A DNA stretch of 12,534 bases from Candidatus Cloacimonadota bacterium. GTDB lineage: Bacteria > Cloacimonadota > Cloacimonadia > Cloacimonadales > TCS61. Both the position numbers and the translations under genes were made by a program. Position 1 is the stretch's first letter; each line of letters opens with the position of its first letter. The stretch spans positions 1 to 12,534 of the forward strand of contig JAFGMF010000276.1 in the NCBI GenBank assembly GCA_016927675.1. The letters are read 5' to 3'. Shown piece by piece: positions 7,149-12,534 of the stretch. Under the pieces are notes generated by a model. The model ran no database searches, was not told where the DNA came from, and was given only the letters and a program-made list of their open reading frames with translations.

Positions 7149-7778
7149 ATGAATGTAAAGATCAAAGCAGAAATTAGAAACAACGAGAAAAAATCTGATC
7201 TGAAAAAAATCAGGAAAGATGGTTTCATTCCCGGGATAATTTACGGTGATGGCAAAGAGGGGATCAGGGTCATCATGGAAAGTATCCCATTCAGGAAAAT
7301 TTATAAAAAAACTATCGGCGAAATGGCTTTTTTTGATATTGAGGTTAATGGTAAAAACTATAAAACCATTATCAAAGATAAGCAAGTACATCCTGTAAGT
7401 CAGGATATCATGCATATAGATTTTCTGGAATTACATGAAGGGAAAGCTTTAACTTTAAATATTCCCCTGAAATTCGTCGGGGATCCTGTTGGCGTATCTG
7501 AAGGCGGTCTTATGGAAATTCTGGTTAGAGAGCTGGAAATATCCTGCCTGCCTAAAGATATACCGGAAGAGATCGAAATTGATGTGAGCAACCTCGGAAT
7601 GGGTGAGACTATTCATCTGGCTGATATCAATCTGGAAAATATAGAAACCAAAACTCCTCTCGAAACTACTCTTGTTGCCATCAGGGCACCTAAGGAAGAA
7701 GTAGAAGAAGGAATTGGTGAAGAAGTTGATAAAACAGCAGAGGAATCTGAGGAAGTCGGCGAAGAACCAACAGAATAA
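7149..7778 (+). CDS. rplY: 50S ribosomal protein L25, long CTC/TL5 form
   Basis: L25 binds 5S rRNA on the large subunit. The N-terminal 5S-binding domain (about 1-95) shows the family pattern KKSDLKKIRKDGFIPGIIYG. A second, TL5-type beta domain follows (about 96-185; LKFVGDPVGVSEGGLMEI and LPKDIPEEIEIDVSNLGMG). A highly acidic tail of about 25 residues rich in E ends the protein. The 209-residue length matches the two-domain CTC/TL5 form and not the 94-residue E. coli L25. A strong GGAGGA site lies 6-7 bases before the ATG. The prs-ctc-pth order is the same as in Bacillus. The stop codon overlaps the pth start by one base (TAATG). Confidence 0.95.
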   Translation: MNVKIKAEIRNNEKKSDLKKIRKDGFIPGIIYGDGKEGIRVIMESIPFRKIYKKTIGEMAFFDIEVNGKNYKTIIKDKQVHPVSQDIMHIDFLELHEGKALTLNIPLKFVGDPVGVSEGGLMEILVRELEISCLPKDIPEEIEIDVSNLGMGETIHLADINLENIETKTPLETTLVAIRAPKEEVEEGIGEEVDKTAEESEEVGEEPTE

Positions 7779-8389
7779 TGATCCTGATTCTGGGGCTGGG
7801 GAATCCCGGTGATGCATATCATGCTAACAGACATAATGCCGGGTTTTATATGGTTGATAGATGTGCTGCCCATCAGGGACTTAAATTTACCAGGAAAAGA
7901 CTGTATTGGTTAGCGCAGAATAAAGAGCTTCTGCTTGCTAAACCAAACACATATATGAATAGAAGTGGATTGGCTTTGCAATCTCTTATGATGAATTATA
8001 AAGTGGATCGATTCATGGTGTTAGTCGACGATGTCTATTTGCCCCTGGGTGAAATCAGAATCCGCCAGGAAGGTAGTCCCGGCGGGCATAACGGCTTAAA
8101 ATCTATTGCTGCAGTTCTTGGTCATACAGAATTTGACAGGCTCAGAATTGGAGTAAATGCTCCCGGAAACCTTGATCTTGCTGAATATGTTCTTTCAGAT
8201 TTTGGATCAGAAGAAGTAAAAATATTAAATCTGGCAGGCGATTTTGTGATAGAATTGATATCTTGCTACACAAATGCCGATTTTAATCAGATGCTAGATG
8301 TGTATAGTAAAAATAAAGAATCCTATTCTGAGCAAATCCGTAAGCTCAGGATCGAAAAGACCAGAGGAGGAATCAATGAACAAGTATGA
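7778..8389 (+). CDS. pth: Peptidyl-tRNA hydrolase
   Basis: Pth releases peptides from prematurely dissociated peptidyl-tRNA so the tRNA can be recycled. The 203-residue product has all catalytic or binding positions of the bacterial Pth family: N9 in GLGNPG, H19 in RHNAGF, N61 in NTYMNRSG, D84 in LVDDVYLPLG, and N105 in GSPGGHNGLKS. Its ATG overlaps the rplY stop. The last 14 bases overlap the rpsF start, and its 3' end also carries the hairpin at 8325-8352 and the rpsF ribosome site. The extreme C-terminus (about 175-203) is charged and not conserved in the family, as expected if the DNA there also serves rpsF. Confidence 0.96.
   Translation: MILILGLGNPGDAYHANRHNAGFYMVDRCAAHQGLKFTRKRLYWLAQNKELLLAKPNTYMNRSGLALQSLMMNYKVDRFMVLVDDVYLPLGEIRIRQEGSPGGHNGLKSIAAVLGHTEFDRLRIGVNAPGNLDLAEYVLSDFGSEEVKILNLAGDFVIELISCYTNADFNQMLDVYSKNKESYSEQIRKLRIEKTRGGINEQV
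8325..8352 (+). promoter_or_regulatory. Hairpin with CCG in the loop upstream of rpsF; candidate S6:S18 autoregulatory element
   Basis: CTGAGC (8328-8333) and GCTCAG (8344-8349) are a perfect inverted repeat. Three outer pairs (A-T, T-A and a G-T wobble) extend the stem to 9 base pairs. The 10-base loop AAATCCGTAA contains CCG at 8338-8340. It ends 23 bases before the rpsF ATG, inside pth. Bacterial rpsF-rpsR mRNAs are known to carry an S6:S18-binding motif with a conserved CCG in a bulge flanked by a stem and a hairpin. Here the CCG is in an apical loop, so the geometry differs and the assignment is tentative. No T-run follows, so it is not an intrinsic terminator. Confidence 0.4.
8365..8370 (+). 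promoter_or_regulatory. Strong ribosome binding site setting the rpsF start
   Basis: AGGAGG lies 5 bases before the ATG at 8376. It selects that ATG over an in-frame upstream start at 8298 that would add 26 non-S6-like residues. Confidence 0.85.
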
Positions 8390-8660
8390 GAGCATGTTTA
8401 TCATTATCCCAACTTTAACCGTAGAAGAGGCAAAAGAAGAGAATCGCAGATTATTGTCTTTTGTCGAAAAAAATGGCGGTGAGATTGTGGAAACTGATGA
8501 GTGGGGTAAACGAAATCTCGCTTATGAGATCAAAAAAATGAAAGAGGGTCATTACTTCGTGAACTATTACAGTTTAGACCCGGGTTTGATCAAGGATTTT
8601 GAAAAAGGACTTCGGATCGATGAGAAATTGATCCGCTACAACATTCTGGTAAAAGAATAA
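8376..8660 (+). CDS. rpsF: 30S ribosomal protein S6
   Basis: From the ATG at 8376 the protein is 94 residues, the normal S6 length. It begins MNKYESMFII, the S6 N-terminus. It contains NGGEIVETDEWGKRNLAYEI (34-53), KMKEGHYFVNYYSLDP and the closing LRIDEKLIRYNILVK. S6 binds the central domain of 16S rRNA as a complex with S18, whose gene lies two genes downstream. The start lies 14 bases inside pth in another frame. The gene is followed by ssb after 10 bases, giving the widespread rpsF-ssb-rpsR order. Confidence 0.97.
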   Translation: MNKYESMFIIIPTLTVEEAKEENRRLLSFVEKNGGEIVETDEWGKRNLAYEIKKMKEGHYFVNYYSLDPGLIKDFEKGLRIDEKLIRYNILVKE

Positions 8661-8670
8661 GGGAGTTTTT

Positions 8671-9099
8671 ATGGTCGCAGAATTGAGATTACCGCGTATC
8701 AACAATGTCATTATCAGTGGAAGATTAACACGTGATGTTGAAATACGTTATACTCCCAATGGTACACCTGTTGCCCGGCTTTCCCTTGCTTTTGACAGGA
8801 ACTATCAGAAAGATGGTGAGTGGCAGCAGGAGACAAGCTATATCGACGTTGTCGTCTGGAGTAAAAAGGGCGAACAATGTGCGGAAAGTCTTCATAAGGG
8901 GAGTCCAGTAATTATTGAGGGATATCTGAAGACAAGAACTTATCAAGACAAGGATAATCAGAATCGTAAAGTAACAGAGATAATTGCCAGTAAGGTCAAT
9001 TTCCTCGAGAAGGGAGCATATCCCGCAAATCAAAACGAATCAGATGATAATCACTCTGAACCGATCAGCAGTGTAACAGATGATGATGTTCCATTTTAA
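8671..9099 (+). CDS. ssb: Single-stranded DNA-binding protein
   Basis: The 142-residue product has an OB-fold (about 9-112) with NNVIISGRLTRDVEIRYTPN, VARLSLAFDR, TSYIDVVVWSKKGEQCAE and VIIEGYLKTRTYQDKDN, all typical of bacterial SSB. A short acidic linker (about 115-135) leads to the C-terminal tip DDDVPF, the docking peptide for replication and repair partners such as exonuclease I, PriA and RecO. Its placement between rpsF and rpsR is the common bacterial arrangement. The GGGAG site at 8661-8665 precedes the ATG at 8671, 10 bases after the rpsF stop. The linker is shorter than in E. coli SSB. Confidence 0.97.
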   Translation: MVAELRLPRINNVIISGRLTRDVEIRYTPNGTPVARLSLAFDRNYQKDGEWQQETSYIDVVVWSKKGEQCAESLHKGSPVIIEGYLKTRTYQDKDNQNRKVTEIIASKVNFLEKGAYPANQNESDDNHSEPISSVTDDDVPF

Positions 9100-9117
9100 T
9101 GAAATCAGGAGATAGAA

Positions 9118-9489
9118 ATGACAGAAGAAAAAATCGAAAAAAACAATGAGATAGAAAATAGAGAAGAACAGGAAGATTTCAAAAGATCACAACCAGATAA
9201 AAGGAAAGCGGGAAAAACTTTCAGAGGGAAGCCATCCAGGGACATGAGACAGGGTGGAAAAAACAAATTCTTTTTCCGTAAGAAAGTATGTTTTTTCTGT
9301 AAGAATCGTGATGTTTCCATTGATTACAAAGATGTCAATCTGATGAGAAGATTTATCTCAGAGAGCGGGAAAATATCTCCCCGCAGGTTTACCGGTACCT
9401 GTGCCAAGCATCAGAGACGGCTTGTTGTAGAGATCAAGAAAGCCCGTCAAATGGCGTTGATATCCTATACTGAAAAATTATATCAATAG
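9118..9489 (+). CDS. rpsR: 30S ribosomal protein S18 with long N-terminal extension
   Basis: The S18 core occupies about residues 52-123: FRKKVCFFCKN, IDYKDVNLMRRFISESGKI, PRRFTGTCAKHQRRL and KKARQMALISY. Cysteines C58, C61 and C95 plus H98 form the zinc-type (C+) pattern. S18 pairs with S6 on the 16S central domain. The usual length is about 75-90 residues. Here a 50-residue hydrophilic N-terminus is added, first acidic (E/N-rich, 1-20) and then basic (K/R/G-rich, 21-50). The start is supported by AGGAG at 9108-9112, and no good alternative start with a ribosome site lies nearer the core. The next gene overlaps the stop by one base. Confidence 0.96.
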   Translation: MTEEKIEKNNEIENREEQEDFKRSQPDKRKAGKTFRGKPSRDMRQGGKNKFFFRKKVCFFCKNRDVSIDYKDVNLMRRFISESGKISPRRFTGTCAKHQRRLVVEIKKARQMALISYTEKLYQ

Positions 9490-10319
9490 TGTTACTGATA
9501 GTTGTAATTGCAGGTATTTTATCTGCATTATCCCCTTTTTTGGGGCTGATCTTTATATTTGCAGCAGGTGGTAAATATCAGGAATTAAAAAGCGGTTCAT
9601 TTCTGGTAATGTTTCTTGCAGTTATGATTCTTTTCAGGATCAGCGGCATACTCGATAATCTTACTATGATTGATCTGATAATAGGAGTTGGGATAACAGG
9701 ATGGTTTTTTTTTAAAATTCTGTTCAGAACCAGTGATTATCAGAGAGCTTTACTGGGAATATCCGGATTGAATTTTGCCTATGCCATTTTAAGGCAGAAT
9801 CTGTTTAAAACTCATTTTATCAGGCAGATCGACATTGCCATTGCTCAATATCAGGAGATATTAATCGGGAATGGAGAAACAAATAACGGGCAGATAACTC
9901 TGGAAATTCTTGATCAGGCAAAAAACATATATGTGAATTACTTCCCGGGATTATGGTGTTTCACGATCATTATTGCGGCTTATCTCGGAGCGTTGCTTTT
10001 CAGTAGAAAAACATCGGCCAAGTGGGAACATAAGCGAACCAGAATGCCTTTTTTTCTGGTTTACCTTTTGATTACAGCACTTATATTTTATGTTTTTGTA
10101 CAGACCAGGCAGGCTGGTGTTAATGTTCTACTGATGCTGGCACCACTTTTTCTGATTCAGGGAATTTCCATCTTGTTTCATTACTGGGGAAATTTCTTTA
10201 CAAAATCCCGGTTCCTGTTATATTTACTAATCGTTGCAGTGATGTTGAATCCCTATCTGCTGCTGTTGATAATTCTGATGGGGATGTTTGACATCTGGTT
10301 TAATTTCAGAAAAATTTGA
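9489..10319 (+). CDS. DUF2232/YybS-like integral membrane protein
   Basis: This 276-residue hydrophobic protein has about seven or eight membrane segments (roughly 1-25, 36-53, 58-78, 85-101, 152-171, 186-204, 211-231, 240-268). It has the DUF2232 look: LWCF in the middle, LIQGISILFHYWGNF near 222-236, and a terminal FDIWFNFRKI. DUF2232 proteins are encoded beside ribosomal protein genes in many bacteria: beside rplI in Bacillus (yybS), and in alphaproteobacteria with rpsF and rpsR. Here it lies between rpsR and rplI. The start is GTG, overlapping the rpsR stop (TAGTG), with no good Shine-Dalgarno sequence, so it is probably translated by coupling. The molecular function of the family is not established; transport is sometimes suggested but nothing here proves it. 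Confidence 0.85.
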   Translation: MLLIVVIAGILSALSPFLGLIFIFAAGGKYQELKSGSFLVMFLAVMILFRISGILDNLTMIDLIIGVGITGWFFFKILFRTSDYQRALLGISGLNFAYAILRQNLFKTHFIRQIDIAIAQYQEILIGNGETNNGQITLEILDQAKNIYVNYFPGLWCFTIIIAAYLGALLFSRKTSAKWEHKRTRMPFFLVYLLITALIFYVFVQTRQAGVNVLLMLAPLFLIQGISILFHYWGNFFTKSRFLLYLLIVAVMLNPYLLLLIILMGMFDIWFNFRKI

Positions 10320-10335
10320 TTATTGGAGGAAATAA

Positions 10336-10779
10336 ATGAAGATAATATTGACTAAAGATATGGTCAAGCTGGGTGAAGCCGGTAGTGTGATTAATGTGGC
10401 TGAAGGTTATGCAAGAAACTACCTTCTTCCTCAGAAGATAGCAGTCCCGGCAAGCAAACCAAACCTGGCAAAAATCGAAGCTATCAAAAAACAGGCTGAA
10501 CTGGAAAGGCTTGAGATAGAAAATCATTATAAAGCACTTGTTTTAAAACTGGAAAATGTAGAACTTACTTTTTCCAGAAAAGCCGATGAAAATGATCATT
10601 TGTTCGGTTCGGTCTCGGAAATAGACATTGTGAATGCACTCGGAGAAAAAGAAATTGAGATCCATAAAAGTCACGTATCTATTGAAAAACATCTTAAGGA
10701 AATAGGTTCTTTTGAGGTTCCCATTGTTTTTACACAGGAAATTCAAACCCAATTAAAAGTTAAGATTGAAAAAGAGTAA
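10336..10779 (+). CDS. rplI: 50S ribosomal protein L9
   Basis: The 147-residue protein has the two-domain L9 architecture. The N-terminal rRNA-binding domain is MKIILTKDMVKLGEAGSVIN followed by the signature VAEGYARNYLLPQKIA. A long lysine/glutamate-rich helix (about 47-75) leads to the C-terminal domain with LFGSVSEIDIVNAL and the closing FEVPIVFTQEIQTQLKVKI. L9 binds 23S rRNA at the L1 stalk base and affects reading-frame maintenance. GGAGGA at 10325-10330 precedes the ATG with ideal spacing. Its stop codon forms part of a small hairpin with the ribosome site of the next gene. Confidence 0.97.
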   Translation: MKIILTKDMVKLGEAGSVINVAEGYARNYLLPQKIAVPASKPNLAKIEAIKKQAELERLEIENHYKALVLKLENVELTFSRKADENDHLFGSVSEIDIVNALGEKEIEIHKSHVSIEKHLKEIGSFEVPIVFTQEIQTQLKVKIEKE

Positions 10780-10791
10780 CCAAGGAGGTTA
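10777..10791 (+). promoter_or_regulatory. Small hairpin holding the ribosome binding site of the next gene
   Basis: TAACC (10777-10781, including the rplI stop) pairs with GGTTA (10787-10791) around the loop AAGGA. The near-perfect site AAGGAGG (10782-10788) is split between loop and stem. A ribosome reaching the rplI stop would open it, which suggests coupling. Five base pairs is short, so chance is possible. Confidence 0.35.
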
Positions 10792-10793
10792 AC

Positions 10794-11366
10794 TTGAGCA
10801 TGATGGTTAAAACAGTTATGAGCATAATCGGTTGGATAATTCTGCTGGCTGCATTCGGTTCTCTTGGCTTTACCAGTGATAATCCGGCTGTTGGCGTGCC
10901 CGTCTTTACAGCTTTTTTCCTAGTTGTTTTTGGTCTGGTATATTTTTATGTAAAAACTCATCAGGGCAAACACGAAACCAACGTCCAGGCAGTTAATCTG
11001 ATAACCAAATTATTCGGGATAATTCTCTTTTTACTGGCATTGTTCAGCCCGATCATTGCTCTGAGGAAGATTAATCTACCCTTCGTCTACAATCTGATTT
11101 TATTCATCGCCACAGCAATATTGATCGTATTGGGCATCTTTGCAGTTTCGTTGATTAATAACGAAAAAAGTAAGGGTTTTACTTCAAAATTACTGGGATA
11201 TCTTTTACTGATAATTATCTCGGGAATTCCGGCATTTGTTGCCACTCAGTTTTTGATGCTCTATTTTGCCAATGCTTATAATGCTCTGGGTACTGCTTAC
11301 TGGGCAATACTCTCAGTTGCTACTTTTTCCTGGTGGGGGCTGTTCCTCTATTTTAAAAAAGACTGA
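10794..11366 (+). CDS. Unrecognised six-helix membrane protein
   Basis: I do not recognise this family. The 190 residues form about six hydrophobic segments (roughly 7-26, 32-53, 66-89, 94-120, 132-158, 163-187) with very short loops. There are no long soluble parts and no obvious catalytic or transport motif. The loop after helix 2 (KTHQGKHETN) and the loop after helix 4 (NNEKSKG) carry most of the charge. The C-terminus ends in FKKD. The start is probably TTG at 10794, 5 bases after AAGGAGG. The ATG codons at 10800 and 10803 are 11 and 14 bases away and would remove only two or three residues. It lies between rplI and a DUF721 gene, about where Firmicutes keep gdpP and the replicative helicase. 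Its role is unknown. Confidence 0.75.
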   Translation: MSMMVKTVMSIIGWIILLAAFGSLGFTSDNPAVGVPVFTAFFLVVFGLVYFYVKTHQGKHETNVQAVNLITKLFGIILFLLALFSPIIALRKINLPFVYNLILFIATAILIVLGIFAVSLINNEKSKGFTSKLLGYLLLIIISGIPAFVATQFLMLYFANAYNALGTAYWAILSVATFSWWGLFLYFKKD

Positions 11367-11368
11367 AA

Positions 11369-11671
11369 ATGACTTTTGTCCGGGCTGGCAATCTTCTTTC
11401 TGATCTACTGATCAATCTTGCCGGCGAACAATATCAGGATCTGTTAAGAATTGCATTTTCCTGGAGAGACGTTGTAGGCAATCTGCTGGAAGAAAGAACC
11501 AAGCTTGTAAAGCTGGAGCATAATGTTCTTTTTGTAGCTGTCAGCAATAATGTCTGGATGCAGGAACTGATTCTGGATAAACATAGAATTATCGCGCACT
11601 TGAAAAGGGTTACCGGTATTGGCCTGGAAAATATTATTTTCAGAATCGGTTCGGAGCGACGAAATGTCTGA
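11369..11671 (+). CDS. DUF721/DciA-like protein
   Basis: The 100-residue product resembles the DUF721 family, which includes DciA, the ancestral operator/loader of the replicative helicase DnaB in bacteria without DnaC or DnaI. The fold signature is visible. It has an N-terminal helix region (LLSDLLINLAG), then FSWRDVVGNLLEERTKLVKLE, where W32 and the following VVG are typical. Next is the strand pattern LFVAVSNNVWMQELIL, followed by a helix and a final strand (ENIIFRIG). It lacks the long C-terminal tail of proteobacterial DciA. The ATG is two bases after the stop of the membrane protein gene, and rpe overlaps its end by 8 bases. DciA function is inferred from the family; some DUF721 proteins are untested. 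Confidence 0.8.
   Translation: MTFVRAGNLLSDLLINLAGEQYQDLLRIAFSWRDVVGNLLEERTKLVKLEHNVLFVAVSNNVWMQELILDKHRIIAHLKRVTGIGLENIIFRIGSERRNV
11653..11656 (+). promoter_or_regulatory. Ribosome binding site setting the rpe start
   Basis: GGAG lies 7 bases before the ATG at 11664. This start gives the normal rpe N-terminus (MSDNIKIAPSLLSADF) and not a longer one from an in-frame TTG at 11619. Confidence 0.6.
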
Positions 11672-12320
11672 TAATATAAAAATTGCACCATCTCTGCTGT
11701 CTGCAGATTTCCTCAATTTTGAGCAAGAGATCATAAGACTGGAAAAGGCAGGAGCGGATCTTATTCATCTCGATATCATGGATGGGCATTTTGTCCCGAA
11801 TTTGACTTTTGGCAATCCCCTGATCAAAGCTATTAAACAAAGAACCCATCTGCCATTGGATGTTCACCTTATGGTATCTAATCCCGAAAATTATCTCGAT
11901 TTTCTGATCAATCAGAAAATTGACTATGTGTCTTTTCACCAGGAGATCGCTATTCACATTCACAGATCTCTTGTTCATTTAAGGGATAATGGCGTCAAAG
12001 CAGGATTAGCACTCAATCCTGCAACAAGCGTAGAATTGATCTTCCCGGTTCTGGAATATCTTGATTTTGTTCTGATAATGAGTGTAAACCCTGGCTTTGG
12101 CGGACAGAAATTTCTGCCGATTGCCCTGGATAAGATTAAAATTCTGAAAAATGCTATTAAAGACAGAAATCTGACTGTCGAAATAGAAGTCGATGGAGGA
12201 ATCAACAGCCAGACAGCCGCTTTGCTGAGAGAAGCTGGAGCTGATATTCTGGTAGCGGGTTCGTATGTTTTTACTTCCGAAGATATCGCCGGTCGGATCA
12301 ACAGTCTGCGGAAATCCTGA
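11664..12320 (+). CDS. rpe: Ribulose-phosphate 3-epimerase
   Basis: Rpe interconverts ribulose 5-phosphate and xylulose 5-phosphate in the pentose phosphate pathway. From the ATG at 11664 it has 218 residues, the usual size for this TIM barrel. All hallmark motifs are present: APSLLSADF, the first catalytic aspartate in HLDIMDGHFVPNLTFG, VHLMVSNPENYL, SVNPGFGGQKFLP, the second catalytic aspartate in EVDGGIN, and the phosphate-binding end ADILVAGSYVF. The start lies 8 bases inside the DUF721 gene in another frame. It sits near prs in the same gene train, and both enzymes act on pentose phosphates, but that proximity may be coincidental. ffh follows after 2 bases. Confidence 0.97.
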   Translation: MSDNIKIAPSLLSADFLNFEQEIIRLEKAGADLIHLDIMDGHFVPNLTFGNPLIKAIKQRTHLPLDVHLMVSNPENYLDFLINQKIDYVSFHQEIAIHIHRSLVHLRDNGVKAGLALNPATSVELIFPVLEYLDFVLIMSVNPGFGGQKFLPIALDKIKILKNAIKDRNLTVEIEVDGGINSQTAALLREAGADILVAGSYVFTSEDIAGRINSLRKS

Positions 12321-12322
12321 CA

Positions 12323-12534
12323 ATGCTGAATAATCTTACGGATAATTTCACAGAAATCCTGAAAAAGCTGAAAGGTCATGGAAAACTGACCGAACAGAAT
12401 ATTCGTGATGCCATGCGTGAGATCCGCAGAGCACTTCTGGAAGCTGATGTAAATTTCAGGATAGTCAAGGAATTCATCAATTCAGTAAGCGAAGAGGCTA
12501 TCGGGGTCAGGGTGATGAAAAGCCTTACACCGGG
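12323..12534 (+). CDS. ffh: Signal recognition particle protein Ffh, N-terminal part (3' end outside window)
   Basis: Starting at the ATG two bases after the rpe stop, 70 codons are open to the window edge. They read MLNNLTDNFTEILKKLKG, then GKLTEQNIRDAMREIRRALL, then EADVNFRIVKEFI, and end MKSLTPG. This is the helical N domain of the SRP54/Ffh GTPase, including the conserved ALLEADV motif. It is colinear with Ffh and not FtsY, which has a long acidic region before the N domain and a different ALLxADV context. The GTPase G domain and the M domain that binds 4.5S RNA and signal peptides lie outside the window. No strong ribosome site precedes it, so coupling to rpe is likely. Confidence 0.93.
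   Translation, partial: MLNNLTDNFTEILKKLKGHGKLTEQNIRDAMREIRRALLEADVNFRIVKEFINSVSEEAIGVRVMKSLTP

Noticed and set aside
7455..7817. Open frame on the - strand opposite rplY and pth
   Set aside because: It overlaps two well-supported genes, has no recognisable protein features and lacks a ribosome site. The same holds for other - strand frames, including those opposite rpe and ffh.
8325..8352. Intrinsic terminator between pth and rpsF
   Set aside because: The stem is good, but the following bases are GATCGAAAAG-like purines, not a T-run, and the genes overlap.
8298..8375. Longer S6 with 26 extra N-terminal residues
   Set aside because: The strong AGGAGG at 8365-8370 and the S6-typical MNKYESMFII start at 8376 favour the shorter form.
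9256..9277. GGAAAAA/TTTTTCC hairpin inside rpsR
   Set aside because: It is A/T-rich, lies wholly in codons for lysine and phenylalanine in a basic stretch, and is likely a by-product of the coding sequence.
1..12534. Mobile element, CRISPR array, prophage or defence island
   Set aside because: No transposase, integrase, phage gene, spaced repeats or toxin-antitoxin pair is visible, and most genes belong to conserved core functions with even composition by eye.

Overview
The window is a tightly packed, single-strand stretch of bacterial chromosome. All 18 genes I can support lie on the + strand. No gap between genes exceeds about 60 bases, so there is no gene-free stretch over 300 bases. Many neighbours overlap by 1 to 71 bases. 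I see no tRNA, rRNA, transposase, CRISPR array or clear intrinsic terminator.

The organism is most likely a Gram-negative member of the FCB superphylum (Fibrobacteres-Chlorobi-Bacteroidetes and relatives). Candidatus Cloacimonadota is my best guess, but I cannot confirm it without a search. The reasons are a FlgD-like/type IX C-terminal sorting-type domain, a PorV-type outer-membrane protein, a lipoprotein with a lipobox and moderately AT-rich DNA. These sit beside a core gene order that resembles Firmicutes more than Proteobacteria.

Region 1 (1-2227) is an envelope/secretion module. It holds the C-terminal end of a large secreted protein (probably a PorU-like C25 peptidase), a PorV/PorQ-family barrel and an uncharacterised lipoprotein with Ig/Fn3-like folds. 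Region 2 (2237-5056) is a polysaccharide export module: a very small SLBB protein and a full-length Wzc-like bacterial tyrosine kinase with a tyrosine-rich tail. A short imperfect inverted repeat lies between the two modules.

Region 3 (4986-8389) carries ispE, spoVG, prs, rplY(ctc) and pth. This is the order known from Bacillus subtilis with purR, yabJ and glmU missing. Region 4 (8376-10779) is the rpsF-ssb-rpsR cluster followed by a DUF2232/YybS membrane protein and rplI. Region 5 (10794-12534) holds an unrecognised six-helix membrane protein, a DciA-like DUF721 protein, rpe and the start of ffh.

The layout suggests long polycistronic transcription with strong translational coupling. The envelope genes run directly into isoprenoid precursor synthesis (IspE, which feeds undecaprenyl carriers), nucleotide supply (Prs) and translation. 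The most interesting points are the tyrosine-repeat/ispE overlap at 4967-5056, a strong hairpin with CCG in its loop just upstream of rpsF (8325-8352), the minimal SLBB exporter, and the unassigned lipoprotein and membrane proteins.
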